Shown here piece by piece: positions 21,765 to 34,445 of a stretch of 64,000 bases of DNA (position 1 is the first letter of the stretch; each line of letters begins with the position of its first letter). A program made the translations under genes and the position numbers. Under the pieces are notes generated by a model. The model ran no database searches. It was not told the origin of the DNA and saw only the letters and a program-made list of their open reading frames with translations. Source of the stretch: Protea cynaroides (taxonomy: Eukaryota > Streptophyta > Magnoliopsida > Proteales > Proteaceae); NCBI GenBank assembly GCA_028583415.1, contig CM053276.1, positions 128,180,007-128,244,006 of the forward strand, written 5' to 3'.

Positions 21765-24697
21765 CCATTGATCCAATGTGACAATGAAATCTAATTACAC
21801 CAAAACCATAATTTACTTTGATCCAGTCATCAAGCCTACCAATGTCGAACAACAATGAAAGTACTCCTACACATCCGGTGTATCCCCTTTTGTTTGTCAC
21901 ATACAGAGGTCTACTTAATGACATAAATTACTTTGAGATGAATACTTGAATCCAATGATCGAACTACTACGATCCTGTTACCTTAAAATCCTTATAGGTC
22001 AATGCACTTTAATATTATCCAACTTATAGGCAAATCGCCTCTAGCTTGGATTAATATCACACTTTGACTTACAGCCTTCTTTGGCTAAATACCGCCTTGT
22101 AACTTGACATGTTTTAAATAATCAGAAATACATATCAGCAATGATATGAATGCTAACTAATAATCTTGTCTATTAAACCATAGGCAACACAAATAAACCC
22201 TCAATTATCAGATCTCCTACTAACCAAACATATCTGAATACTCCCACTGACTAAGAGAATCTAAAAACTCTCATTGACAAAACATTTTCAATCATTCCAA
22301 GAAAACTTCCTTAACTTGTCTCTACATTGCCCTAGAACAAATACGATCAACATTACAGGCAATCATTTACCTTACAACATCATAAGCACCATAATAGCAT
22401 AATTTCTCTTTGCATTTAGTTGAAAAGAAAAACTTCACATTATGATATTCCAAGCAACATCAATTACATTTTTTAATATGAGAAACAATGTTATGTCAAA
22501 CAATATTAAACATATAATAAGGTAAATAACTAAAATCAAAAGTGCTGAAAAACCATGTGAATGTAAAGAAACTAAATAATTTCAATTCGCATTCAAGCCA
22601 ATAGTCTTCAGAACCAATTTACTCCAAATACCTAAGAACTTTAGAATCATTATCCTCCTTCTAGCTATGCCTATCTAACTTAACAATATTTGGTAAAACC
22701 ATCGACCTTTGGTCAATCTACTTATCTTTGAGCAATTTACCTTAGAATTACCCAACAACAATCTTATCACTAGCTATTTCTCCCCTTTGGTAATGTAAGC
22801 CACCTAGATTTGAATATATTTTCTAGCAAAGAATAGGATATCTAATATATCAATTATATTGGTCTCATTGTCCTTGAGCTTTTCAGTGATAGTTGAAAGC
22901 TCTCAAAAATACTTCCTCACATTACCATTTCCAACATAACTAGTAATAGAGAGCTAGGTCAATAAACTATCTTTCGACCCCTTATGAAACATTATTCTTA
23001 TCCTTTGGATTTTTCTTAGATAATCCCTTCATAATATTTCTAATCATAATACCGCTACATATAACCTTAATAGTATAATACCTTACAACTAATGTAAATT
23101 ACTATGAAAGATACATCTAGGTCAAACGATCCTAGACTAGTCTCTAATATTTTCATAATAAATCTTATCCTTTATCCCGGGAAGAGTGGAAAGAAACTAT
23201 CAAACCATATGACACATTCACTGAGACAGACATCCTAGGAGACATAAACCATCATCATTATATGAGCCCAAACACAAATGTCCTGCAATAGATAAATTAC
23301 ACAAAACTCATATAAACACATGTAATTTATATTTATTTATACTTTATCCTATATAGAAAAAGATAGATATCAAAACATTCTTTTAGGACAGTTGTACTTG
23401 GATGAATACATCAGTGTATGAGTTTAGATACAGTATCAAACAACTGAAGACTCATACATATATCCTTTACTTGCATTAACCATATAAACCATTCATGCAA
23501 ATAAATATATTTTTTCAAGAGTTAACCAACTACACATTCTCCGTTGGGATAAACATGTAGTGGTCTTCTCAGTTTCTGTGCAGTGACTGCGAAAGAATAA
23601 TGACTGTCGAAAATTCCATCACCTTTGGGTTAATGAGACCCTCTAAAGTCAAAATCCTTTCAACTCATGTGCATAAATATACATTTAACTTTAACAATGC
23701 CACCTTTGGATTAACATTGTCTTTCTTAGCTGCTTTTCACCCATGAAGAACAATGTATTAAAAATATATCCTTTACTGTATATGTAAATACATAAATTTG
23801 GGATTTGAGGACCACCATGTTAGAACTGAGTGTACTATTTTAGTGGAATCCACCTAATCTTCACATGACACCCACAAACCTTAATTTGATCAAAACTTGA
23901 CAATGCCACCTTTGGGTGTACATCACTCTTACACAAGCATTTACAAATACATGAACTTTGAATTTGAAGACATCATGATGAAACTAGGTGTACCACTTTG
24001 GTGGGTTCCACCCAATTCCACAGTGATATCCCCAAACCCTACTTTGCAGCACCTTGTGGGTCAATAAATAAAATATCATGCAAACATAATCTTCTACAAG
24101 CATCTGGTACAAAAATAACTGACAAACAAGTAGAAAACTACAAGTCGGACTAATTTGGGACACTTTTTAGTCAAAAATAGATTCCCCAAATCATCAAACT
24201 GTGTCAAACTATGTTTCAAATTATAGAACACGAAAATACGAACACAGTGCTAAAAAACTGGGTCAAAATCCGACACTCCTAGCACCCACAATTGTCGATC
24301 AGAGTCGGCTTACTTTTTATATAACCTGAACAAGTTTTGGACGGTTCATCTTGGCTCGGTTCGATTATGGGCTCATCTTGGCTCGATTCAATTATGGGTG
24401 GACCGAACCAAATTGTATGGTCTTAAACCGAATCGTAGATCAGCGGTTCAACCGCCGGCCCAACCAGCCACCCATTCGGGTTTTCGGGTCAAGTTTCCAG
24501 GTCGTTGGGTCGGGTTCTCGGGTCACAAATTCGGGTCCATGGTTCGGATTCCTGGGTCAAACATCCGGGCTATTGGGTTGGGTCTCGGGTCAAACGTGTA
24601 AACGGCACGTGCAACGGAGTCGGGTTCATGGGTCCCCTTGGGCCTGGCCAAGCTGGTCTAGGCCCGAGTTCAGTGTTGGACTGGCCCAGATCGGCTC
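21765..24697. other. LARD-like element interior, left half
   Basis: AT-rich, no open frame of note. Degenerate internal repeats recur around 23600-24010, for example 'gccacctttgg' followed by 'atta' or 'gtgtaca', and 'agtggaatccacc' against 'ggtgggttccaccc'. The last 350 bp turn GC-rich with repeated 'cgggt' motifs and give compositional open frames (24351-24719) that I do not take for genes. Confidence 0.5.
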
Positions 24698-27001
24698 TGT
24701 AAGATCCGTATCGAACTAACCGGTCTTACCACCTTGTACCAGGTCTACCTATCATGGTCGAGCCACACGGACCAAGTGCGTGAAGAAAATCGCAGGACCA
24801 GGTATGAAATTGACCCAAAAATAGTAAAATAAAGGGTAGGGTCGCATACCTAAACAGGTAGGTCGACCCCACCCAAATCAGAAGACAGACCCATGACTTT
24901 TAGTGCTAGGGTCGGACAACTGAATCCCTAGGGTCGACGGGATCTTCGACCCTAGCATCGACCCTAGGATCACCGACAGAAACTGTAAATAGAAAATTTT
25001 CCTAAATTCAAGGGGATTCTTTCCTAATCTCAATGGGACTTATTTTGGAAGGTTTTTCTCTATAAATAGGACGTCCCTTAGCCTCTTTCACTCCTTTTGA
25101 AATCCTAATTAAAAGTGAGAGAAAGAGAAGAGAAGGAGAAGAGAAGGAGAGTTGGAGAAGAAGACTAAGGAGAAGAAATTCAGAGAAATCTCTGATTCTC
25201 AGCAAGTTTAAGGTATGATTACATTCTCCATAAATTACGTAAGACTCTAGAATAGTATATAAAGAGGGAATGATCTAGGAGAAACCCAAATCATCTATCC
25301 ATGGAAAGATTTCAATGAAATTCATGGAGGGAATCATGGTAAACAAAGTAGATGTTTAACCTGGAGTTTTAAACCATAGAATAAGCATAGAATGGACTAT
25401 GGAAGGAAGCCAAAGGACCCAAACATGAAAGAAAAGGCTGTAGAATGAAAGGTCGACTTAAACCACGTGCGGTCGCACGTAGGGTCGATTGGGAACCGAC
25501 CCTACCAGACCACAGGATCGACCCCAAGCTCTCGGGAAGACCAGGGAAGCTGCGGTCGCACCTAGGGTTGATAGGACAACCGGCCCTAGCATCGACCCTA
25601 TACCCTGGGATCGTAGAAACCTACAACCCAACCTGCGACCCATCCTCCGACCCTAGCTTTACAGCAAGCTTAAAACTGTCAGAATGAATTCTAATTAAAA
25701 ATCTATCGACTTGTTAGGTTTTCCTATTGATATAAAGGTGATTCTTAAAGCTTGAAAGATAATTTACACTCAAGCAAAGGTGAGAAAACAAGATCTAAAC
25801 TAATTGGCTAATAATAAATTATTTTTATTTTATTGAGTCCAACACTGTGTATGATTCCATACTTGTATGCGTGTAATGTGCATTTAACATGTCATCCAAT
25901 ATTTCTATTATTACTGTTCATGCATATTTACTTCGTTGTTTATAACATGATGATGATGATGGTGATAGGAATAGGCATGTGAATGTTTGTGTTTGGTTAG
26001 TGTACTTGATGCGGGTAGGGGATGGTGCAACCGGTACAATGCCATTTTTATTGGGTATATTGTACCATAGCTCTATTCAAGTCTTGTCCACTGACATCGT
26101 CGTATCGCCATTACCTTAGCAGAACTATTACGTCGTAGGGCATCAGGGGAGGTGGTCTCGGACCGTGTAGTCTTCGACTCTGCCGGGGGGCCTTAGCTCT
26201 ATCTCTATAGACGTATTGAGGGATGCTGGGGTGAGGCTTTGGATACACTGTTTGCCATTAGGATTGGTTAGTTGCGAGTCCAGTTTGCAAGCCATCGCCA
26301 ATAGGGACTTACGTGTTGGTATGGTGCAACCGGTACTGCAATGTCATTTTCATTGGGTATATTGTACCATAGTGGGTGCATGTGGGGTCGACAGTGCCGT
26401 TTTCATTGGGCGGCTACACATACTCGTGTATAGAGGTGATGCGGCCTCCGAACCTTTCTATGGCACATTGCAAACTTATATACCAGACCTCAAATATGAA
26501 TTGAATGCATGCATATGTTTATTGCATTGTTTTGTTTGCTCACTGAGCCGTGATGTGTGCTCACCCTTTTCGAATTTGAATATTTTTAGTTGATGATACA
26601 AGTACTACTGTGGAAGATTATATGAATGCTCCTGCATACAGGCACGTTGTTGCAATGGATGTTGAAGATATAGTGGAGACGCATGACTTATCATGCGAGT
26701 GCAACTCATGCGTTTTCGATTATATTTTTATTTGAACTATTAAGGAAATATAATTTGATACTTTATTTACTTAGGTCTCGGTTGTTACAACATAATTGGA
26801 TATTTTATTTATGATTATCACAGTTAGATTCTCAGTTCATTTAATATTAAGACTTCCACTATTGTGTATTTATTCTGATTATGATTGTGGATGTGTATGG
26901 TTTAAGTTAAAGGACACAGCTTATTAGAGATCCTGGTTGAACCGTTAATTTATTAACGGTTCATCATACCGTTCTGAATAGTGCGAAATTGGGGTGTGAC
27001 A
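24698..27001 (+). mobile_element. solo LTR, 2304 bp
   Basis: It begins 'tgtaagatccgta' and ends 'ggggtgtgaca', the TG...CA ends of a plant LTR. It is flanked by an exact 5-bp direct repeat, 'ggctc' (24693-24697 and 27002-27006). No internal region or second LTR is present, so it is the product of recombination between two LTRs. A TATA-like 'ctataaatagg' at about 25060 fits a U3 promoter. The LTR carries internal repeats: 'gaccctag'-type motifs at 24840-25660 and two copies of 'gggtatattgtaccatag' at about 26053 and 26356. Its size suggests a large-LTR Ty3-type family, but this is inference. Confidence 0.88.
25060..25070 (+). promoter_or_regulatory. TATA-like box in solo LTR
   Basis: 'ctataaatagg' lies about 360 bp from the LTR start. 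A (GA)-rich leader follows at 25115-25170. This is the expected place for the U3 promoter. Whether it is active is unknown. Confidence 0.55.
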
Positions 27002-27307
27002 GGCTCGGTTTAGTACGGGGCTGACCAGGTGACGTCAGCCCTACTTCTTTTCTTCTTTTTTTTTTTTTTTTTTTTAAAATAGCTACAGGCGTGTGGATCT
27101 CACACGTTTTTTCAGGCGGCGCGTGAGGGCGCGTTAGGTTACTTCTGGCAACCCACCTTAAGTTGCCGGCTCTGTTTCTCCGAGACCTACAATCCTATAT
27201 GATTTATTTTACTTTTTAATGGTTCAAAATTTTTTCGTGGGTCCACCAATCCAATCAAACATAAAGTTTTAACAATGCTTTCCCATCGATCCTAGGTCTG
27301 TGTAGGT

Positions 27308-27320
27308 GGCTCTGATACCA
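27308..27320 (-). promoter_or_regulatory. primer-binding site, initiator tRNA-Met type
   Basis: The plus strand 'ggctctgatacca' is the reverse complement of 'tggtatcagagcc'. It sits one base from the TG start of the right LTR, so the element's transcription runs on the minus strand. Confidence 0.8.
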
Positions 27321-27321
27321 C

Positions 27322-28464
27322 TGTAAGATTTTTTAGATCCCATTTTGTGTTTTTCCCATGGAATTTCTCATGAACCTAAGGGTGTCAACGGGCAGGTCCG
27401 GGCGGGTTTCGGTCCGGGTTGAATCGATGTCGAGTTTTATAAGCCCAGCCCAAAACATGTCCATTAAGAGTTCGGGTTGGATTGGGCTGCGCTGGACACA
27501 ATAACTATCGGGCTGGTCCGGTGTCGGTTTGTTATCGGATTGGGCTTATTGAGGTGATTTCGGGCTGGTTCGGTTCGGACCGACTTATCAAGCTTATCGG
27601 GCCTATTTTATATGTAAGATATATAAGCTATTTTATTATTTCTATCTATAAAATTAGTATCATTCCTTCTATATACATGTAATTCAGTAAATTGTAACAA
27701 TTAATATACTCTTTTCAACTATAGATTATATAATCTTTCCGATCAAGAAGTGAACTATAACAGTGTAATATAATCCATCAAAATTTAAAATCATTAAAAT
27801 TAAGAAACTAGGCCCGGATGGACCTTACCGGTGTTTGGGTTAGGTATTATTGGTTCGGGCTAGTTCGGGCTTCTTAACGGGCTGGTCCGGTTTGGTTTCA
27901 GCTTGGGCTGAAACGGTATCGGGCTTTTCAAGCCGAGATCGAAACCTGTCCATTAAGGTTCGGTCCGGGTTGGGTTCGGGTTATATCGGGCTGGCTCGGT
28001 CCGAGTTGGGTTCGGGTTATATCGGGCTGGCTCGGTCCGTGCTACCGGGCCGGACCCATTTTTGACACCCTTACATGAACCCTAACGAATACACCACACA
28101 GATTACTAGAATATAATGGGTATTGAAAAGCGATGATAAGACACATGCCTCTTGCTATAGATTGATTTTCGACCGTTTTCTTTGCTTTAAATGCTTGGAA
28201 TGTTTGGATCAGAATCTTCCACAGCCTGTCGGGATCCCTTAACCTTCTCTCTGCGTATGAGAACATGAAATGAAAATAATACCGTAGCTGTGGGGATCCT
28301 AACCAGTAGTATTTATAATACTACCCTCAACCCTAGATCAGTCCCACAGTGGACCAGGTTGGTCCATCTTTAATTATATTTAAATCGATCTACTTGTAAC
28401 TAGATTCTCATTAAATCAACTAACCTTATAATTAATTTAGTCTATAAAATATCTTAGAAATGCA
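27322..28464 (-). repeat. right (5') LTR of the LARD-like element, interrupted
   Basis: It is colinear with the left LTR on either side of the hAT insertion at 27377-28073. Without that insertion and its target duplication it is about 438 bp. Confidence 0.75.
27377..28073. mobile_element. non-autonomous hAT-type element, 697 bp, inside an LTR
   Basis: The terminal repeats 'taagggtgtcaa' and 'ttgacaccctta' are identical to those of the element at 3174-3835. A perfect 8-bp target duplication, 'catgaacc', lies at 27369-27376 and 28074-28081. The left LTR copy at about 21390 has the uninterrupted site ('cataaaccctaacg'), which serves as an empty site. It has GC-rich ends with repeated 'gggctgg' and 'ggttcggg' and an AT-rich centre. 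No transposase is encoded. Confidence 0.92.
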
Positions 28465-29339
28465 GAACTATTCTAATTTAGTGGATTTGCGTGAGGTGGT
28501 TATTTTCAGTTGTAGGGTCTCTCTATGAGAGAAAATGAACGAGAGAGAGAGAGAGAGAAACCAGTAAAACATCCAACTTTTACCGACTGGTGTTTGCTCA
28601 GTGCCGGTCCCCTTCCCAGAGTGCTTCACCGCCCTTTCCAGCTCTACTTCTAAAGCATCAGAAGCCAATAAAATAAATGGGGAACGAGAGATTTTCTAGA
28701 TCGTAATGATCTTCCACTCGTGTTTTTTAATGCTCCTCTTCCACTCGTTTTTTGATGCTTAAATTTCTATTTCTCTCCCTTCGATTCCTCGTCATCATCC
28801 TATATCTGCTTCCATTTTGTTTTTTTACCACCTTAATCGACGGATTCTGTAATTGGGTTCGATTTTTTCACGAAGTTTGCATCAATTTTTAGGAATTCAT
28901 GACTCTGCGTTGAATTTCTCTCACTTTTAGAATTGATTTCTCTGGAACAGAAGGATAGAGCATGAGGGCACAAAATCCATCATCATCTCTTCTTTCCTTT
29001 TTTTTTTTTTTTTTTTAGAACATAAGGTTAAATTGAACATTGTAACATTTTTCAATTTTAAAAAGGAATGGTAGAAATGTCTAATTCTATTTTTAGTCTA
29101 TTCCGTGAGTTAAATAGGGACGGATGATATTTCGTGAAAACCGTGGATAGTAGATCAGGTACTAAGTCGAATATAATAGAATACTTCTTGAGTGGTAAAT
29201 GAAAATTTCCTACAATTATTATCATCACTTTGCTAATTTTTTATTTTTTATTTTTGTCAAGTTTCTAATTTTATTAAAAAAACACAATTATCATGCTCAT
29301 TGACAATCGCATCAAATAATATTTTATTAGTATATATAT
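28465..29339. other. intergenic, no gene seen
   Basis: It contains a GA run at about 28540-28558 and a T run at 28998-29018. No coding segment was recognised. Confidence 0.5.
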
Positions 29340-29764
29340 AAAATACAGTTGGACGCGGTTCTTGAAATCAAGAAACCCACAATCCTCAACAACTGTTTTA
29401 TAAACTTTCAGTCTAATCAGAGTTCTTGAAAACCCAGAAGCCTAAAATCCTAATTAGCTAGGGTTAGATAATATATTTTACCAAAAAAGGGTAAGGTAAT
29501 ATATCTAATTCCATTCTTCTTCTTTTTTTTTCAACAAATTTCATATGAATCTAAAAAAAGAAAGAAAGAGGAGGAGAAGGAAATAAACAAATTTGTACAA
29601 CTGAGAAAAATGTAGAAGACTATATTCAGTCGCTATTGTCAGGATGACATTTATGATGAAGAAGAAACCTTCAAACTAAACTGTACATAAAACCAAAGAA
29701 TTCTTCTAAAAAAGAAGAGAAATTATAAAGAAATGAAACTAAAGTAGAAATATTAACCCATCTG

Positions 29765-30196
29765 TCATTGGTGACAAAACTTGGGAAAACGGCGACTTCT
29801 CTTTGGATCTTTACAGCAGTATTCTTCATAACAGGCTTCCAAGACCTGCTCGAAAGCGGTTGGTGTGCAAGGAAGCTTCATGGGTCCTTCGTTTTTGTCC
29901 TCTAAATCTAACTCCAACACTGCTTCTTGCTCCTTCCATAGCTTGTCGATCAAAGATATGAAGGTTGGAGAAGAAAGATATTCAACCTGAATCATGTATG
30001 TCTTGCCTTGCTTGCCTTCAATCTCTCCAACTATAATGGGTACAAACCCTTTTGGAACTCTAAGCTGATGATAGTGGTGGTGTTGACTATCTTCTTTCTG
30101 ATCCTCAGGTGTCTCACGTAGACGCCCATAGGATTCTTTGGAATGGCGGATACAGATCTTCTTCTTGAGACGACGAAATCCTCTTTGAAGGAACAT
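29765..30196 (-). CDS. SAUR: SAUR-like auxin-responsive protein, 143 aa
   Basis: SAUR proteins are short-lived, auxin-induced regulators. The family is known to inhibit PP2C.D phosphatases and thereby activate plasma-membrane H+-ATPases for cell expansion. This single-exon frame has a basic N-terminus (MFLQRGFRRLKKK), a His-rich stretch (QHHHYHQ), and the SAUR core. The core runs from RVPKGFVPIIVGE (about residues 46-58), through VEYLSSPTFISLIDKLW (about 72-88), to the PMKLPCT segment and FEQVLEACYEEYCC (about 105-128). The length suits the family. The ATG at 30196 opens the frame and agrees with the start in the two homologous copies. A (GA)n tract lies in the 5' leader. Its neighbour at 38602 is a close paralogue on the same strand. 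It appears intact. Confidence 0.92.
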   Translation of the reverse strand: MFLQRGFRRLKKKICIRHSKESYGRLRETPEDQKEDSQHHHYHQLRVPKGFVPIIVGEIEGKQGKTYMIQVEYLSSPTFISLIDKLWKEQEAVLELDLEDKNEGPMKLPCTPTAFEQVLEACYEEYCCKDPKRSRRFPKFCHQ

Positions 30197-30218
30197 GGCT
30201 ACTTGTTCTGGTTTCTAA

Positions 30219-30220
30219 AC

Positions 30221-30251
<31 letters not shown>
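30219..30251. repeat. (GA)n tract in the SAUR 5' leader
   Basis: A dinucleotide run lies about 25 bp upstream of the ATG at 30196 (TC-rich on the coding strand). A homologous run is present at 39000-39028 in front of the second SAUR. CT-rich leaders are common in plant 5' UTRs. Confidence 0.85.
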
Positions 30252-30256
<5 letters not shown>

Positions 30257-30630
30257 AACACTGGAAGCAACTACAAATAAGCTGAAAAAGGAAACCTCTT
30301 ACGTTTGACTGTTTAGAGAAGGAAAGAGGGAGAGAGAGGGGAGGATACATGTATACAAGTGAAGGGCCGCGTGGGTTTAAGTAGGGAGGGGTTAGCTAGG
30401 GATGGTTAAGGGTTATGCTCCACCTGGCGCTTTTATTTTCTATTTCTCTTCAAATCCGATTTAGTATCTTAATAGGATTCCAAAAAGATAAATAAAATCC
30501 TAATTACTCATCCGTTCGGTAAATCATATAATTATCCTAACAAATAAAAGGATTTTTCTTATTGACATTTTACCTTTTTTCCGTTTAAGCATTTTCAATT
30601 TTTGACAATGACATAATGATGATTCATTTA

Positions 30631-30844
30631 TGCTCCGTTTGTTTCGACGTAAAATTTTATTGTGTAATATTTTACATATTAAAGAATATTTTCAATGTTT
30701 ATTTCCAAGAGATAAAATATAGTGATTTTTACCGGGGCTGAAAAATGAATTTCGTCTTTCTTTTATTTATTGGAAACAAATTTTAAATTTTTTCTTACAT
30801 ATAAAATCTTACATGTAAAATTTTACATCGAAACAAATGGAGCA
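30631..30844. mobile_element. small TIR element (MITE)
   Basis: The ends 'tgctccgtttgtttcgacgt' and 'acatcgaaacaaatggagca' are inverted repeats with further pairing of 'aaaatttta'. The middle is AT-rich and non-coding. A related element with the same type of ends is at 41572-41788. Confidence 0.82.
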
Positions 30845-30988
30845 TTAAAAAAAAACTATGGAAAACCTATTTTGCAAGAATGATGATGGTAATGTTAATA
30901 ATAATTTTACATCGAAACAAATGGAGCATTAAAAAAAAACTATGGAAAACCTATTTTGCAAGAATGATGATGGTAATGTTAATAATAC
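30821..30988. repeat. near-perfect tandem duplication, unit 84 bp
   Basis: Two copies, 30821-30904 and 30905-30988, start 'ttttacatcgaaacaaatgg' and are essentially identical by eye. The unit includes the right terminal repeat of the neighbouring MITE plus 60 bp of flank, so the duplication came after the MITE and is recent. Confidence 0.92.
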
Positions 30989-33900
30989 TAGGGTAAAATT
31001 ATCATTTCAACTGTTCTGTAAGACAACCTTATAGCAAGAGGTTGTAGTAGACATTATAACCAATAATGGGGTGATTGAATTTAGAATAAACTTTCGGGGA
31101 GATTTATAAAATTTTCCCAAAAATTAAATACCGAAATAGTCCACCACCAACACTAACTGTTTTTATTTTTATTTTTTTGGGTAAATTTGGACACTAACAG
31201 TTTAAGAACAATAAATGTTAAAAAGGGTCAAGATCAATGTTCCATTATATAAGATAATGATTAAATTAAATGGATTAATAGCCAGATCAACTATATCAGC
31301 CTACCCTTATCTTGGGCTGGGTCAAAGCTGGCCTCAGTTGGCATGCACGTGATGTTATGTAGCTGATGTACATTAGTCTTGGTTCCACATCTGACCTGAT
31401 AAAATTAAAATCCCTAATATTTTTGTTAGGCATCCAAATATGTATACTGGACACTATGAAAGCTCAGTGAGGTGACAGAATGATATGATGAACCGGTTCA
31501 GGAGAAGGAATCAAATGATATGACCAGCCAAACCTAAATAAAGCCGGTCAACGATGTGGTTACCGGAAAGGGTTCTTTATTTTCCATATTATGATTTCAC
31601 GACTGGTCAAGAATCAAGATCAAAATTTTGTAAACAAGTAATAATCCCATGGAGATCCTTTTGTTCGGTACTAGTCAAGTCCGATCTAAATCGATTTTTT
31701 TTCCCCTCCGATTAGAACAAATTTTATCGCCCCGATAGGAAAAAAATTACAAGAAAATGACAATCCAAGTCCATGAACCAAGGGAAAATCTGTCCCCAGC
31801 ATTGAAAGCAATTAATCTCCAAACTTATATTAAACATAAAGGAATAACAGTGGAATGAGATACGCAACTAAAGATCTAATTACACAACTTAATAAACATA
31901 AGAGAAAAATTGTTGCAAGTCAGATGGATCAGCATGTGCTTTCTAGCTTGCAGAGATTTTTTTTTAATATTTTATTCTAGACGGTTCACATAACCCTTTC
32001 ATCTCTCTAGACACTTCTACTTATTATAATACCAGATTGCAAATCCAAAAAACTCCCTCACACTAACTGTGATAGTAACAGGCTGCTATCTTTTTATCAA
32101 AAAAAAATAAAAAAAAAAATAATAATAATAAATAAATAAATGTTTTATTTTAAAATGGAAAAAAGAATTCAACGTACAACAACAGTAAAATGACAAAATC
32201 TGTGAGGTTAGAATCCTCAATAAGAGGAAGGATGGTCGATAGTCAGTAAGATTGATCGAAAACGTGATTGAAATCGTGGTCAACCCATGAAGGGAAATAC
32301 TTACAAAAAAACTGTACGATTGATTGAAAACGTGGTCGGCAAATCACGACACAAATAGGTGAGTCGTAATTAAAAATAAAAATAAAAACGGCATGAAAAA
32401 TCCTTTTCTTATTTTATTAATTTGTTACTAGAAAACATGTTCTACAAACAAATCTAATTACTAATCGCACAAGAATATTTCTTACTCAAGCTTTAGATCC
32501 ATGTGAATAAAAGACTTAGGGTCGATTTTCTCCACCAGCCTTTATGGAAAAATATTCAACCCCATAAGAATTTTTTGATTAATTAAGGTTCTTCTTAGTG
32601 TAATTTATATTTAAGTTTATGAGTTATTTATGATAAATTATTTATGAGAATAAATTATGAATCATAAAAAATTATCATTAATTTAGTATCACTAAAATAA
32701 AGAAGTAATAATGGATTATCACAATAATAAAAAACAGTACACTCTAATGTATTCGTAGATTTTAGATTATATTAATTTATTTTAAATATATATAAATACC
32801 ATAAATCTTATTAAACAATTACATATGTTTTTTTTTTTTTTTGGTAAAAAACAATTACATATGTTGTGATATATAATATAATTAAATATATAATACAGCC
32901 TAAATTAGAAAATAATTTTTATTATAACACATTTAACAAATGCAGAATGAGTCATATTAATTGAAAGGTTATTTAATTAATGTAGAATGAGTCATATTAA
33001 TCGAAAAGGTTCACCCTAGTAGCTAGTGAAGACCATATTCTTTTAATTAATTATTAAATTATTTGAACTCTTAGAGGTAGCCAGCCTCCTTTCTAGAGAT
33101 AGTAAATGCATGTAGGCATGGTCAAGTTATTTTCAAACGAAAGAGAAATAACAAACTTCATGCCTACTAAATCAAGTAAAGAAGTAGAAGGTCAACATCT
33201 ACAGCACCATAATCAAAAGAGATAAAGATGGTCCAAATTTATAAACGATCCATTGGACAAAGAGTAAATGAAGCTAGGGAAGTGGAAGTGGAAGTGGAAG
33301 TTTGGAAGTGGAAGTTTTGTTCCCAAGTTATTACATTTTTCCAAAGTTATTACATTTTTCCAAATAATTTTTTTGAGGCCGTATTTCATCAAAGCTGAAT
33401 TGTCAATGAAAAAAAAAATGAACGTATCTTTAATAAAATTTTCATTAATATAATGTTGTGATATATAAATTAAAATTTAAAGAATATTTTCAATGGAGTG
33501 TTTGATGGAATTTGGAAAAGAACTTAATTTAAACTGACATTAAAAAAATATAGGATCCTCAACATAGATAAAGGTTCTACCAAAAAAAAAAACATAGATA
33601 AAGGAATTAAAAAAAAAAATTAAGTTGTATTTGAAAATAAAGAAGGTAAAATGCATTCTCAATGCTGGTTTATCAAAGTCCACTCTCATTGTGGCACATG
33701 CATAGATGATGTGAATATTCTGATCGTTTGATTGAGAGACTATGGTAGGATTATCCATTTGTTAAGTTCTAACTCAAATTCAATCGAATGCTCCCATATA
33801 TGTCCATTAATCCCCATACATGTGCAAGCATGCTTACAGTGATCTAATCCTACTTTGCACTCTCTCATATATTATCTTCATTCTTCCAAAGTTCTATTTG

Positions 33901-34437
33901 CCATTTAGAAACTCTATTTAGGCTGAAATTTAATATACGTATGAGCAGTAGCTTTCGAATCTGTAAGTCCAAATAGTACATGAGTCATCCAATTTGTAAG
34001 GTAGCAAATATTTGAGTCATGGCCATGCTTGTGGAAAGTCTTAGTTCAGTCATCAAAGTTTTAGTTCAGTCATCAGGAGTGAACCAACAAAAAATTGTAT
34101 ATCCAAACTCACGAAACATAAACTGTGTTATTTATATTCACTTTTGGCAATTTCCTCATTCACTGTTTTTTATTTTATTTGAGCAAAAAACTTCTTTTCT
34201 TTGTTTTTTTCGTTTGGGTAAATAAATATTTTAATAATCTAGAAAGAAAATGTTACAAGCAGACCCAAATAGGGGTGATTAAGAGATCTAAAAGAAACAA
34301 AATTCCCAAGGTCACAAATCTGACTAAGGACACTAAAACACCAAAGAAAAAAGGACTCCACACAACAACAACAAACCAACACCCCTAAAAGAAATTAAAG
34401 CATCACTTCAAATTAAAGAACATTGAAATGCTACTTA
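30989..34437. other. SAUR copy B upstream DNA, no gene seen
   Basis: AT-rich, with duplicated blocks shared with copy C and with 740-1170. A 'ggaagt' hexanucleotide run lies at 33276-33320. No coding region was recognised. Confidence 0.55.
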
Positions 34438-34445
34438 GTTGAGAA

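Larger units (their letters stand above)
21342..28464 (-). mobile_element. old non-autonomous LTR retrotransposon (LARD-like) with nested insertions
   Basis: Two directly repeated segments of about 420-440 bp, 21342-21764 and 27322-28464 (the latter interrupted by a hAT element), both start 'tgtaag' and share long stretches such as 'gattgattttcgaccgtt', 'ccacagcctgtcgg' and 'aaccttataattaattta'. Next to the right copy, separated from it by one base, the minus strand carries 'tggtatcagagcc' (27308-27320), a primer-binding site for initiator tRNA-Met. That orients the element on the minus strand. No gag or pol domain is visible inside, so it is non-autonomous or gutted. Without its insertions it would be about 4.1 kb. 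A 5-bp target duplication was not clear and the LTRs are well diverged, consistent with age. Confidence 0.75.
29340..34000. repeat. SAUR tandem duplication, copy B
   Basis: It aligns in blocks with copy C (38190-41060). The blocks are the SAUR 3' flank (29400-29620 against 38250-38460), the gene, the upstream 'gcctcagttggcatgc' region (31330 against 39490), the 'acaacagtaaaatgacaaaa' region (32176 against 40477) and the 'gccatttagaaactctattt' region (33900 against 40990). The gene-to-gene period is about 8.8 kb. Copy B keeps a block (32940-33475) that copy C lacks and that also occurs at 740-1170. Confidence 0.82.

Noticed and set aside
24351..24719. Overlapping Gly/Val/Arg-rich open frames (plus)
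   Set aside because: Produced by repeated 'cgggt' motifs inside a transposon. No protein family is visible.
26216..26593. Open frame of 125 codons (plus)
   Set aside because: Lies entirely inside the solo LTR and shows no retroelement domain.
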